Source: Bacteroides caecigallinarum (GTDB lineage: Bacteria > Bacteroidota > Bacteroidia > Bacteroidales > Bacteroidaceae). Taken from it: a DNA stretch of 45,657 nucleotides. Positions 1 to 8,990 of the stretch are shown in pieces. Every line of letters starts with the position of its first letter. Within the stretch, counting starts at the first letter, position 1. The stretch spans positions 1-45,657 of the forward strand of contig NZ_JACJLE010000035.1 of NCBI RefSeq assembly GCF_016901995.1, written 5' to 3'. A program made the position numbers and the translations under genes. The notes beneath the pieces were generated by a model that made no database searches, was not told where the DNA came from, and worked only from the letters and a program-made list of their open reading frames with translations.

Positions 1-90
1 AGTAGCGACAATCTCTTTTACACCGTCAATAGGGCATTGGCGGCTGTCGGGGATACCTTGGGAATTAAACTTAAACATAATGCTGCTTAA
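1..90 (+). CDS. C-terminal end of an unidentified small protein, possibly an XRE-type antitoxin/regulator (partial)
   Basis: The first 90 bases read in frame 1 as 29 residues ending in a TAA stop (…NLFYTVNRALAAVGDTLGIKLKHNAA). The pattern of a helix followed by ALAAVGDTLGIKL resembles the C-terminal end of small helix-turn-helix antitoxins and regulators, where a phrase such as 'ALG..L.I' closes the domain. The upstream part lies outside the window, so the family is a guess. It sits before a truncated defence gene, which would fit a toxin-antitoxin or defence neighbourhood. Confidence 0.4.
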   Translation, partial: SSDNLFYTVNRALAAVGDTLGIKLKHNAA

Positions 91-229
91 TTTTGATTAG
101 TTACTTAAAGAAATAACTTATTTCAAAATGGAGTCTGATTATAGCGATATTTATAAACTTAAAGCAAGACAAATATAGGAGTTTATATAGATAGACACAG
201 ATTAATATTAGCTATTAAAAGTAATATTT

Positions 230-1201
230 ATGGAAGACGATAATTTATTAGAAACAAAATATTCAATAGCTGTTCAGTCAATTAAAACAGCAATATTAAG
301 GAGTCAATATCAAGCTGTTAAGTTAGTTAACAAAGAGCAGTTATTTTTGTATTACACAATTGGTCGTTATATATCCAAAAACTCACGTGATGGATTTTGG
401 GGAACTGGTGCAATCAAGTATATTAGTCATAGACTGCAGATTGAACTTCCAGGACTTAGAGGCTTCTCTGAACGTAATATAAAAAACATGCGTACTTTTT
501 ATGAAGAGTGGCAAATATTGGATGCAAATTCGGCAGTTAGAACTGCCGAATTACAATCAGTATATAATAAAGAAGATATTGAAACAGATATTCGGCAGTT
601 AGAACTGCCAAGAATTAAGGATTTTCCTATAGAGGAGTTCTTCAGAATAGGTTTTACACATCATATAGCCATATTATCACAAGTAAAGACTGTTGAAGAA
701 CGTTTTTTCTATATAAAATTGGGTGCTAAAGAGTATCTGAAAGTTGATGTTTTAAAAAAAATGATGAAGGAGGACCTTTATCACAACCAAGGAAACTTTA
801 CTAATAATTTTATTGCTAAGCTGCCAACAACAGAGTTGGCTAGGAGAGCTATAATGGCATTTAAGGATGAATATATGCTTGATTTTATTAACGTAGAGGA
901 ACTTGGTGCAAGAGACATAGAGGATGTGGACGAAAGAATTGTTGAGAATAAAATTGTTCAGAATATTAAGAATTTTATAATGACTTTCGGACATGATTTT
1001 ACATTTGTGGGAAATCAGTTCCGTGTGGAAGCTTTAGGACATATACATATTATAGATTTGCTGTTTTTCAATAGAGAACTTTCATCTTTAGTTGCGGTTG
1101 AATTAAAGACTGGTCCATTTAAGACAGTTCGGCAACCGTTCACTGACCGTTCACTGAAAGAAATCCAAGCGGTTACGATCCGAAATTGGATGACGGTGTA
1201 G
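230..1201 (+). pseudogene. DUF1016 (YhcG-type) PDDEXK nuclease, 3'-truncated
   Basis: The first ~290 residues match the DUF1016 family: an N-terminal helical domain (LFLYYTIGRYIS, then LPGLRGFSERNIKNMRTFYEEW) and a C-terminal PDDEXK nuclease fold (FVGNQFRVE, IDLLFFNRELSSLVAVELKTGPFK). In complete proteins the nuclease domain continues for 50 or more residues after the VAVELK strand. Here the frame leaves the family after GPFK and runs through an unrelated tail to a stop. The DNA just after the break encodes the end of a methyltransferase in another frame, so a deletion joined two genes. The catalytic D and E/K are retained, but the fold lacks its last helices and is probably inactive. The family often accompanies restriction and BREX loci. 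Confidence 0.75.
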
Positions 1202-1296
1202 GCAAGAACATTGCTCCTTTGCAGAAGGCAGGATTGTTGAGCTATGAGGTGCTGAATTCTGGACAGCTCAAAAAATACTTGAATGCTGACTGGTAA
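1147..1296 (+). pseudogene. pglX: PglX/BrxX-like adenine methyltransferase, C-terminal remnant
   Basis: In the frame of base 1147 the DNA reads about 49 residues to a TAA at 1294, including SGYDPKLDDGVGKNIAPLQK and ending LKKYLNADW. A 'Y-D-P-x-x-D-D-G-V-x-x-N-I-A-P-L' ending is typical, from memory, of BREX PglX and related large DNA methyltransferases. A TGA at 1144 closes the frame upstream, and the adjacent sequence belongs to the DUF1016 gene. All catalytic parts of the ~1,200-residue enzyme are therefore missing. The following AlbA_2, PglZ and BrxL remnants support a BREX origin. Confidence 0.6.
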
Positions 1297-1320
1297 TATG
1301 ATTACTAAAAAGAAAAGATT

Positions 1321-2957
1321 ATGGAGGAAAATTCACTATACGATAAAAATCTCTCCGTGAGATTACGGGAAAGAGTGCAGACTGGAACGAAGTGGCGAAA
1401 GACTGTGTGGCTTTCAGTAATGCACAGGGTGGCGTGATAGACTATGGCATAGAAGATGATGCGGATGTACCACCGGCAGACCAGAAAGTCTCAGAAGATG
1501 TTGCCATTAACTTGGAGAAAAAAATAAATGGTAAAACACATAATGTGTCTGCCCATGTCGAGATCCTGACGCATGAAAACGGTGGGCAATATATCCGTCT
1601 GCATATAGCACGTGGAACTTCTTCTGCTTCTACTACCTCCGGTAAATATTTCACACGGGTAAGTGATGAAAGCAGGCCACTTACAGGAGACGACATAACC
1701 CGCCTTTCTGCTGAAAAAGGTTATTATCGTTGGGAAGACGAGGAAAGCAAATGGAGCTGGAAAGATGCTGACAAGGAGAAATTAAATATGCTGCTTTATA
1801 ATTTACGGAATTCAAACCGTGTGTCAGATTTCGTAAAACAGAAAGAGGATAAGGAGCTGTTGGATTATTATTTCCTGACAGTGGAAGAGTCGGATAAAAT
1901 GACCAACCTGGGAGTGCTTTTTATCGGAACCCAATCGCAACGAGGCAGACTGATGAATGCGCCTGTGGTGCAGTGTATTCAGTTTGACCAGTATGGTGAT
2001 AAGGTATGGAAATACCTGATTGATGACTTTACCAAGAATCCTCAGGAAATCATTGAAGCGATATGGAACAATGTGCCTGTTTGGAGGGAAAGCAATGAAA
2101 TCAGTGACGGACTGTTCCGCAAGGAAATTCCTGCGTATGACGAAGCGGTAGTCAGAGAATTGACCTGTAATGCGTTGGTTCACCGCCCTTATACGGTAAG
2201 AGGAGATATATTTATCAATATCCATCCGGACAGGATTGAAGTGGTCAATCCGGGAGCATTGCCATTGGGAGTAACTCCACAGAATATCCTTCATAAAACA
2301 GTGAAGAGAAACGAGCATTTTGCCAATTTGTGCTATGCTCTGCAAATGATGGAGCGTGAAGGTTCCGGATATGACAAGATGTATGAAGTGCTTCTGTCCA
2401 ATGGAAAACAGATTCCGAAAGTGGAAGAAGGAGATGATTATGTGAAGGCCATAGTAGGAAGACGCATTATCAGCCAGGAAGCCATCAAAGTAATTCGCTA
2501 TGCTTTGCAGGTAACGGAACTCCGACAGAAGCAGATTATCTGTTTAGGACTGATAGCACAGCATGAAAGTCTTTCGGCTGCAGATCTGATTAAATTGCTG
2601 AATCTGAAAAACCGCGATGAGCTTTCTCCTTGGCTTGATAAGTTAGTGGATGACGGTATAGTAGAAACTTCAGGTAGAAAGAAGGGAAAGGAATATCGGG
2701 TTTGTTCTCATATACTTCAAGAAAGTGGTTATAAAGGACAGACATCCTTGAAAAGAATAGAACCTTATAGACTTCGTGAATTAATTATCGAAGACTTGAA
2801 AATATATGAATGTGCTTCTTTAAGGGATATTCAGCAGAGAATAGGAGATGAGATTAGTTATCAGAAATTGTGGAAACAATTGGATAATATGATAAAAGAA
2901 GGTATTTTGGAATCTACAGGTAAAAACAGATGGACAAAATATAGGCTTAAGAAATAA
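1321..2957 (+). pseudogene. AlbA_2 / HATPase_c_4 ATP-binding protein, frameshifted near its start
   Basis: An ATG at 1321 begins MEENSLYDK and then, after a run of five A (1345-1349), leaves frame. With one more A the reading becomes DKKSLREITGKSADWNEVAKDC and joins the long open frame from 1392 to 2957. The protein has an AlbA_2 (Schlafen-like) domain (FSNAQGGVIDYGIEDD), a HATPase_c_4 domain around residues 270-370 (ELTCNALVHRPY, DRIEVVNPG, EREGSGYDKM), and C-terminal winged-helix repeats. Such proteins are common accessory genes of BREX and restriction islands. Translation of the rest could only begin at internal codons. A sequencing error in the A run is the alternative. Confidence 0.7.
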
Positions 2958-3050
2958 TATTCTCTCTTTCAAAATTGTGAATAAAGAAAGAGATAAAATC
3001 GATTTTGAAAGAGAGAAATGAAAGAGATAAAGCTTTAAATATAGAAAATC

Positions 3051-3828
3051 ATGATTGATAAATGGTTTCAAAACGATATAAATAAAGTATTGGCTGTTCA
3101 TGACCGTGTGGTAGTGACAGATGTTTTAGGAGAAGGCAGATTCCTGTTGGATTATTTGCCTTCGGATGTAGTGGTGATCAATACTGGCAATGAGGAAATA
3201 GACGAGATAGAAGCAAGGTATAGAGCTGAAAAGGACTGTGTTGGCAAGAAGGTGGTATTCAGACAGACTTTTGAAAATCTATTATAAGTGTGTGGACAGT
3301 AATTCAATGAGGGAGCCTTTACTGAATTACATCGAGAAATATAAAATACCTCAAGGAGTGTCTGTATTGGATACTCATCCGGATCATTGTCTTATGGAGC
3401 TGGACAGACTGTATTTCAAGCAACTAAGTGCTGCATTGGAGAACAATGAATATATTATCGGATTTCAGCAATATATTGACAATCGAACTAAAAGTAAGAA
3501 GGCAGAAGCATATAAGGCTGAATGGTTGAAGGATGTAAAGGTATTGCTTGACTTCAAGAATGAGAAGCTTTATGAAATCAATACCGTTTCTCAACTGGCA
3601 ACTTATTATCAATCACATTTTGTTCCTTTGGATTCAGCCATAAGACATCTGTATGTGGCATGGCTTCAGGAAGAAATACTATTGCGTCCTTATCAATACA
3701 GATACGAAGAATATAATAAAGAATTGCTTGACCGTTGGTTTGGGCTTATAGATGGATATAAACCAACTCAAAGAAACTTTATAGCTGATAAACTTTCCGG
3801 AAACGGACGGATAGCGGTATTTCAGTGA
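3051..3828 (+). pseudogene. pglZ: PglZ-family BREX protein, frameshifted and 3'-deleted
   Basis: The N-terminal part (3051-3287) reads MIDKWFQNDINKVL…RVVVTDVLGEGRFLLDYL with IDEIEARYRAEKD, the usual start of PglZ. The frame then changes near 3270-3290, and the second part (3238-3828) carries HPDHCLMELDRLYFKQL and SAIRHLYVAWLQEEILLRPY…LLDRWFGLIDGYKPTQRNFI. It stops at 3826, where an intact PglZ would enter its alkaline-phosphatase core. At least one frameshift and a large deletion have removed the catalytic domain. The gene directly abuts the BrxL remnant, in keeping with the pglZ-brxL order of type 1 BREX. Confidence 0.65.
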
Positions 3829-3985
3829 CAAGGTTTCAATCTTGTCGGAAAATGGAGCAAAGACTGTGCTTGTGCCTATGGATAATCTTGCAGAACTTTC
3901 TACTTTGTCGACTACGGTTTTGGGTAAGACTGATGTGCCTTTTTATGCCAATACACAAATGATTATCCAGAAGATGATGCTGTAA
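3815..3985 (+). pseudogene. brxL: BrxL (Lon-like BREX protein), C-terminal remnant
   Basis: From 3815 the DNA reads RYFSDKVSILSENGAKTVLVP, then MDNLAELSTLSTTVLGKTD and VPFYANTQMIIQKMML, to a TAA at 3983. The 'ENGAKxVLVPxxN … PVFY' type ending is characteristic of BrxL, the Lon-related AAA+ factor at the 3' end of BREX operons. Only about 56 residues remain, fused by deletion to the PglZ fragment in a different frame. No start codon or AAA+ motif survives, so it is non-functional. Confidence 0.65.
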
Positions 3986-4444
3986 ATGTAGAAATTTCTG
4001 CTTGCAATTCTGCTTGTAGAAATTTGTAATATATAAAATAGCAAATTGCTGTTATTCAGTACTTCTTGAAGAATTCTGCTTGCGTAAATTATTAATTGAA
4101 ATTTTCAATTCACCCTCAACTTGGGGGTGGATTAAAGAACAATAAAATCTTTATAAGTAAAATAGAATAGGTATGTTTTGCAAACCTGTTTAAAACCTTT
4201 TGCAAAGGGTTTGCAATACCGGTTAGTGAACGCATAATGAACGGTTAGTGAACATAGAGTGAACAGGATTTGATTATAACAGTCTACCAAAACCAGGAAA
4301 AGACAATAAGGTGACGTGTTTACTGATTGTTCAGCAGTCGTTCGTTGATTGTTCACTGGCCGTTCGCTGAAAGATGATTTGAAAATTATGCCAAAAAGGT
4401 TGTAAGGTTATAACCTTTTTAGGGACTGAAGATACTGAACGCTT

Positions 4445-4546
4445 ATGCGTACACAGTCCACTCTGACTCTTGCGGATATGAAAGAGGAAACGGGTATCTG
4501 TGTGACGGCTATTCAGAAATTATTGGATCAGTTGATAAACACCTAA
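4445..4546 (+). pseudogene. Helix-turn-helix relic of an ATP-binding/regulatory protein
   Basis: A 33-codon stretch reads MRTQSTLTLADMKEETGICV then TAIQKLLDQLINT and a stop. 'LTLADMKEETGICVTAIQKLLDQL' has the spacing of a winged or AsnC-like helix-turn-helix that ends many AlbA_2-domain proteins. Upstream codons are interrupted by stops in all frames, so this is a fragment rather than a gene. It belongs to the decayed defence-island tract. Confidence 0.45.
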
Positions 4547-4729
4547 TGGACAGTTAGTGAACTGCGTTAAATGGTATTCAAATAGTGTTTAGGGCTTGTA
4601 ATATAACTCGTTCTTTTATTTCACGTATTATATCCGGTTTACTGGTCAATTCGTCGGATAATATTGTTCATTATGTCGGTTATTAGTCATTATTAGGATA
4701 ATTATAGATGGTTTGTCCTATTTTTTAGC

Positions 4730-4737
4730 TACCTTTG
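4730..4737 (+). promoter_or_regulatory. Bacteroidetes -7 element (TACCTTTG) for rlmN
   Basis: TACCTTTG matches the TAnnTTTG -7 consensus of Bacteroidetes sigma-ABfr promoters. It lies 22 bases before the rlmN start codon. No TTTG is found at the usual ~20-base distance; one lies at 4712, which is too near. The start of the operon is therefore placed here with moderate confidence. Confidence 0.5.
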
Positions 4738-4759
4738 TGCGCTAATTGTATATAACTGA

Positions 4760-5806
4760 ATGATGACTGATATAAAATCACCACTTTTGGGTAAAACTTT
4801 GAACGAACTTCAATCTGTAGTTTTGGATTTGGGTATGCCAAAGTTTACCGCAAAACAGATTGCTTCGTGGCTGTATGAAAAGAAAGTTTCCTCAATAGAT
4901 GAAATGACAAACCTGTCACTGAAAAACCGTGAACTTTTGTCGCATAAATATGAGGTTGGGGCGACTCCTCCGGTACACGAAATGCGTTCTGTAGATGGAA
5001 CTGTGAAATATTTATTCCGTACCCCGGAAAATGATTATATTGAGGCTGTATATATACCTGACGATGACAGGGCGACATTGTGTGTGTCGTCGCAAGTGGG
5101 ATGTAAGATGAACTGTAAGTTCTGTATGACAGGCAAGCAGGGATATACCAACAGCCTGACAGCCGCACAGATTCTTAATCAGATTTATTCCATTCCTGAG
5201 AGGGATACATTGACAAATGTAGTGTTCATGGGTATGGGTGAGCCTTTTGATAATCTGAATGAAGTACTTAGGGCTTTGGAAATTCTCACTGCTGATTATG
5301 GATATGCGTGGAGTCCGAAGAGAATAACCGTTTCTACCGTTGGCTTGAAGAAAGGTCTTGAAAGATTCCTCGAAGAAAGTGACTGCCATCTGGCTGTGAG
5401 CCTGCATTCTCCTTTTCCGGCACAAAGACGCGAGCTTATGCCTGCTGAGAAAGCTTTCTCCATAATGGAGATTATAGAGATATTGAAACGGTATGATTTC
5501 AGCAAGCAGAGACGTCTTTCGTTTGAATATATAGTGTTCAAGGGGGTAAATGACAGTCTGATATACGCCAAGGAGCTTGTCAAGATATTGAAGGGACTGG
5601 ATTGCAGAATGAATCTTATACGTTTTCATGCCATACCGAATGTGGATCTTGAAGGTACTGATATGGACTCTATGGTGCAGTTCCGCGATTATCTGACACA
5701 ACATGGAGTATTTGCTACAATCAGGGCTTCAAGAGGTGAGGATATATTTGCGGCTTGTGGGATGCTTTCCACTGCCAAGCAGCAGGCTGAGAAAAATAAT
5801 GTGTAA
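4760..5806 (+). CDS. rlmN: Dual-specificity rRNA/tRNA adenine C2-methyltransferase RlmN
   Basis: Radical-SAM enzyme that methylates C2 of adenine 2503 in 23S rRNA and A37 in some tRNAs. The 348-residue protein has the radical-SAM cluster motif C115-x3-C119-x2-C122 (SQVGCKMNCKFC) and the two methyl-transfer cysteines expected for RlmN, in TLCVSS (about C108) and AACGML (about C333). GMGEPFDN, the SAM-binding GGEP-like motif, is also present. Length is normal. ATG codons at 4760 and 4763 are both possible starts. The next gene follows after 20 bases, so it is probably the first gene of an operon. Confidence 0.97.
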   Translation: MMTDIKSPLLGKTLNELQSVVLDLGMPKFTAKQIASWLYEKKVSSIDEMTNLSLKNRELLSHKYEVGATPPVHEMRSVDGTVKYLFRTPENDYIEAVYIPDDDRATLCVSSQVGCKMNCKFCMTGKQGYTNSLTAAQILNQIYSIPERDTLTNVVFMGMGEPFDNLNEVLRALEILTADYGYAWSPKRITVSTVGLKKGLERFLEESDCHLAVSLHSPFPAQRRELMPAEKAFSIMEIIEILKRYDFSKQRRLSFEYIVFKGVNDSLIYAKELVKILKGLDCRMNLIRFHAIPNVDLEGTDMDSMVQFRDYLTQHGVFATIRASRGEDIFAACGMLSTAKQQAEKNNV

Positions 5807-5826
5807 ACCAATAAGAAATTGATAAT

Positions 5827-6882
5827 ATGAAACGTATTGCTTTTTATTTTAGCTTCGTGATGTTGGCTGTCGTGTTGGCATCATGCCGTAATGATGGTAA
5901 AAGTATTATTACTCCGGTTTCAAGCGGAAGACCATACGAAGTGATGGTTGTAGCGGACGATAATTGCTGGATGAGTCCGGACAGTGCGCTCTATCATGTG
6001 CTTGATACAGATGTGCCGGGCTTGCCTCAGGCGGAACGTTCGTTCAGAATCTCACGTATCCGTCCTGCGAATTTTGACCGTGTGATGCGTATTTTCAGAA
6101 ATATCATAATAGCTGATATTCAGGATATTTACACTCAAACCAAATTTAAGTATACGCGCGATGCATACGCTTCTCCACAGATGATAATGACTATACAGTC
6201 GCCAAATCAGAAGGAATTTGATGAATACGTAAGTAAGCACGGACAGGTGATTGTGGATTTCTTTACACGTGCTGAAATGAACCGTCAGATAAACCTTTTG
6301 CGTGAGAAACATAATGCTGCCATTTCGGCAAAGGTGGGAAGCCTGTTCGACTGTGATATCTGGATGCCTAATGAACTGAACTCGTTCAAGACGGGCAAGG
6401 ATTTCTTCTGGGCTTCAACCAATCTTAATGATATGAATTTCGTGATGTATTCTTATCCGTTCAGGGACAATAATACGTTTACAAAGGAGTATTTTATCAA
6501 CAAACGTGATTCTGTAATGAAAATCAACATACCGGGGTCAATGGAAGGTATGTATATGGAGACAGCAGACTCAATCTTTGTGGATGTAAAGAACATAGCT
6601 GTTAAAGGCGATTATGCATTCGAAGCCAGAGGATTGTGGGAAATGAGAAACGATGCTATGGGAGGTCCTTTCGTATCGCATGTCAGGGTTGACAGAGCTA
6701 ATGCTAGGGTAATAGTGGTGGAGGCTTTTGTCTTTAAACCGGATAAATTGAAGCGTGACCTGATGCGCAAGCTTGAGGCATGTCTTTACACTCTGAAATT
6801 ACCTGCACAGAAAGAAGTATTCGAATTGCCTATAGGGGCTGGTGTGACAGAAATTACAATAACCGGCGACTCTATAAAATAA
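5827..6882 (+). CDS. DUF4837 family lipoprotein
   Basis: A 351-residue protein with a lipoprotein signal peptide (MKRIAFYFSFVMLAVVLASC; lipobox LASC, lipidated Cys about residue 20). The body matches DUF4837, a Bacteroidetes-restricted family of unknown function: SGRPYEVMVVADDNCW near the N-terminus and repeated DFFWASTN, YSYPFRDNNTF and GLWEMRNDAMGGPFVSH blocks. It is likely anchored in the outer or inner membrane facing the periplasm. It sits between rlmN and pdxA with 20-25-base gaps, so it is co-transcribed. No enzymatic motif is seen. Confidence 0.9.
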   Translation: MKRIAFYFSFVMLAVVLASCRNDGKSIITPVSSGRPYEVMVVADDNCWMSPDSALYHVLDTDVPGLPQAERSFRISRIRPANFDRVMRIFRNIIIADIQDIYTQTKFKYTRDAYASPQMIMTIQSPNQKEFDEYVSKHGQVIVDFFTRAEMNRQINLLREKHNAAISAKVGSLFDCDIWMPNELNSFKTGKDFFWASTNLNDMNFVMYSYPFRDNNTFTKEYFINKRDSVMKINIPGSMEGMYMETADSIFVDVKNIAVKGDYAFEARGLWEMRNDAMGGPFVSHVRVDRANARVIVVEAFVFKPDKLKRDLMRKLEACLYTLKLPAQKEVFELPIGAGVTEITITGDSIK

Positions 6883-6906
6883 GTATATATCATAATAAGT
6901 ATAGAC

Positions 6907-8001
6907 ATGGAAAGACGTAAAATAAGAGTGGGAATCACCCACGGTGACATCAATGGAGTAGGCTATGAGGTTATACTGAAAACCTTTGCCGAACCGGAAA
7001 TGATGGAATTATGTACGCCGGTAGTGTACGGCTCGCCTAAAGTGGCTGCATATCATCGTAAGGCGATGGATATTTCTGCCAATTTCAGCATAATAAATTC
7101 TGCAAAGGAAATACAGGACGGCAGACTGAATGTTTTGAATTGTACTGCTGAGGAACTCAAAGTTGAGCTTGGCAAACCTACTGCAGAAGCAGGAAAAGCT
7201 GCGCTTGATGCTTTGGAAAGAGCTTTGGCCGACTATCGTGAGGGTGGAATAGATGTGCTGGTGACAGCTCCTATCAACAAGCACACCATACAGTCCGAAA
7301 CATTCCATTTCCCTGGTCACACTGAGTATATTGAAGAGCGTGTGGGAGATGGCAACAAGTCGTTAATGATTCTTATGAAGGATGATTTCAGGGTGGCTTT
7401 GGTTACAGGTCATGTTCCTGTAAGGGAAATCCCGTCTATACTTACCAAGGAATTGATAGAAGAAAAAATAGAGATATTCCATAAATCGTTGAAACAGGAT
7501 TTCGGAATAGGATGTCCGCGCATTGCTGTGTTCTCACTGAATCCTCATGCCGGTGATAATGGTCTTCTTGGTACAGAGGAACAGGATGTCATTATTCCGG
7601 CAATGGAAGAACTGAAAGCAAAAGGAATACAGTGTTTTGGCCCTTACCCTGCAGATGGTTTTATGGGGTCGGGTAACTTTACTCATTTCGATGGTATCAT
7701 GGCTATGTACCATGACCAGGGATTGGCTCCATTCAAAGCTTTGGCCATGGATGAAGGAGTGAACTATACAGCAGGTTTGCCTATTGTAAGGACATCGCCG
7801 GCACATGGTACGGCGTATGATATTGCCGGACAAGGGGTTGCTTCGGAAGATGCGTTTCGTCAGGCTATTTATATTGCTATTGACGTATTCCGTAACAGAT
7901 GTATGGAGAGAGAGATAAGTGCGAATCCGCTTCGCAAACAGTATTACGAGAAACGCGATGATAGCGATAAATTGAAACTTGACGCTGAATATGAAGAGTA
8001 A
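6907..8001 (+). CDS. pdxA: 4-hydroxythreonine-4-phosphate dehydrogenase PdxA
   Basis: NAD-dependent dehydrogenase/decarboxylase of pyridoxal 5'-phosphate synthesis, forming 3-amino-2-oxopropyl phosphate used with deoxyxylulose 5-phosphate by PdxJ. The 364-residue protein shows the N-terminal GITHGDINGVGYEV motif (usual form GITxGDPxGIGPE), a substrate-binding TAPINKH, and the metal-binding histidines in TGHVPVREIP, MYHDQGLAPFK and PAHGTAYDIAG. Its 3' end overlaps the next gene. Confidence 0.96.
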   Translation: MERRKIRVGITHGDINGVGYEVILKTFAEPEMMELCTPVVYGSPKVAAYHRKAMDISANFSIINSAKEIQDGRLNVLNCTAEELKVELGKPTAEAGKAALDALERALADYREGGIDVLVTAPINKHTIQSETFHFPGHTEYIEERVGDGNKSLMILMKDDFRVALVTGHVPVREIPSILTKELIEEKIEIFHKSLKQDFGIGCPRIAVFSLNPHAGDNGLLGTEEQDVIIPAMEELKAKGIQCFGPYPADGFMGSGNFTHFDGIMAMYHDQGLAPFKALAMDEGVNYTAGLPIVRTSPAHGTAYDIAGQGVASEDAFRQAIYIAIDVFRNRCMEREISANPLRKQYYEKRDDSDKLKLDAEYEE

Positions 8002-8983
8002 GTTTAGGAATATATTTTTCATAGTAGGAGTTGTAGCCATAGTAATAATGCTTTTTGGAATGGACATGACATACGAGGATGTAGTGTCATGCTTGAGAAA
8101 AGCCGGTATATGGTTTCCTGTATTGTTGTTGCTATGGATGTTTATATATGCTATAAATGCGGGAGCATGGTATGCTATTATTTGTAATGGGTTGAATGGG
8201 GTTAAAGTTCCTTTTTTGAAAGTCTTCAAATATACCATTACCGGTTTTGCATTGAACTCTACCACGCCGGTTGGGCTGATGGGAGGCGAACCTTACCGTA
8301 TAATGGAGTTGAAACCCTACGTAGGTATTGAAAAGGCATCTTCAAGTGTGATATTGTATGCGATGATGCATATTTTCTCTCACTTTTGTTTTTGGCTGTT
8401 CTCGCTGCTTATATATATATTGTCATACTATAACCAGATAAACAGGACTTATGTGATAATCATGAGTATTTTTGTTGTGGCGTGTATGATAGGAATTTAC
8501 TTTTTTATAAAAGGATATCGTTCGGGAATGGTAATGAAACTGATGCGTTTTTTGCAGCGTATGCCTTTTATAAAGAACAAGATAACCAGATTAATAGAGA
8601 GAAAAGAAGAAACTTTTGTGCAGATTGACAATCAGATAAAGGATTTGTATAGGAATAATAAATATACTTTCTTTACTTCATTGTCACTGGAATTTGTAGC
8701 AAGAGTCGTATCTTGTCTTGAGGTATATATCATCTTGTTGATATTCTCTACAGACGCAAGTTTCTTCGACAGTATATTGATATTAGCGTTTACATCATTG
8801 TTTGCCAATCTGATGTTCTTTTCGCCAATGCAGCTCGGTGCTCGCGAAGGTGGGTTTGTGATGTCTGTTGCGTTACTGTCTATCCCGTATTCTTATGGCG
8901 TATTCATGGCGCTTCTTATAAGAATTAGGGAAGTGGTGTGTGTAATCATTGGTATAGCATTGATGAAGATAGGTAATAAATAA
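7991..8983 (+). CDS. Flippase-like / LPG-synthase-TM domain integral membrane protein
   Basis: A 330-residue hydrophobic protein with about eight predicted membrane helices. It matches the lysylphosphatidylglycerol synthase TM (UPF0104/flippase-like) family: TTPVGLMGGEPYR in an early loop and FSPMQLGAREGG near the C-terminus are typical family motifs. The aminoacyl-transferase domain of MprF is absent. I chose the ATG at 7991 (MKSKFRN…) over an in-frame TTG at 7979; the gene overlaps the end of pdxA by 11 bases. Two CDP-alcohol phosphatidyltransferases and a cytidylyltransferase follow immediately, so moving or sensing a lipid made by those enzymes is a reasonable inference. Confidence 0.85.
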   Translation: MKSKFRNIFFIVGVVAIVIMLFGMDMTYEDVVSCLRKAGIWFPVLLLLWMFIYAINAGAWYAIICNGLNGVKVPFLKVFKYTITGFALNSTTPVGLMGGEPYRIMELKPYVGIEKASSSVILYAMMHIFSHFCFWLFSLLIYILSYYNQINRTYVIIMSIFVVACMIGIYFFIKGYRSGMVMKLMRFLQRMPFIKNKITRLIERKEETFVQIDNQIKDLYRNNKYTFFTSLSLEFVARVVSCLEVYIILLIFSTDASFFDSILILAFTSLFANLMFFSPMQLGAREGGFVMSVALLSIPYSYGVFMALLIRIREVVCVIIGIALMKIGNK

Positions 8984-8990
8984 AAGGACC

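Larger units (their letters stand above)
3986..4759. other. Gene-poor degenerate tract after the BREX remnants
   Basis: No intact gene is visible in these 774 bases. Between about 4215 and 4372, and again at 4551-4562, short motifs of the GTTCACT/AGTGAAC type occur in both orientations (for example GGTTAGTGAACG, GTGAACATAGAGTGAACAGG, TTGTTCACTGGCCGTTCGC). The same motif occurs twice at the DUF1016/PglX junction (1136-1156). Bacteroidales AlbA_2/Fic-type regulators often have Asn-Val-Thr/Ser-rich linkers encoded by such repeats, so this may be the linker of a decayed gene whose helix-turn-helix end survives at 4445-4546. The last ~180 bases hold the rlmN promoter region. Confidence 0.45.

Noticed and set aside
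4132..4356. Minus-strand 74-codon open frame
   Set aside because: Composition and content (Phe/Tyr/Cys rich, no family resemblance) are those of antisense reading through the degenerate repeat tract.
5012..5704. Long minus-strand frame inside rlmN
   Set aside because: It is the antisense shadow of rlmN; the plus strand has all RlmN motifs.
7979..7990. TTG start of the flippase-like protein
   Set aside because: An ATG four codons later at 7991 gives the usual N-terminus and a shorter overlap with pdxA.
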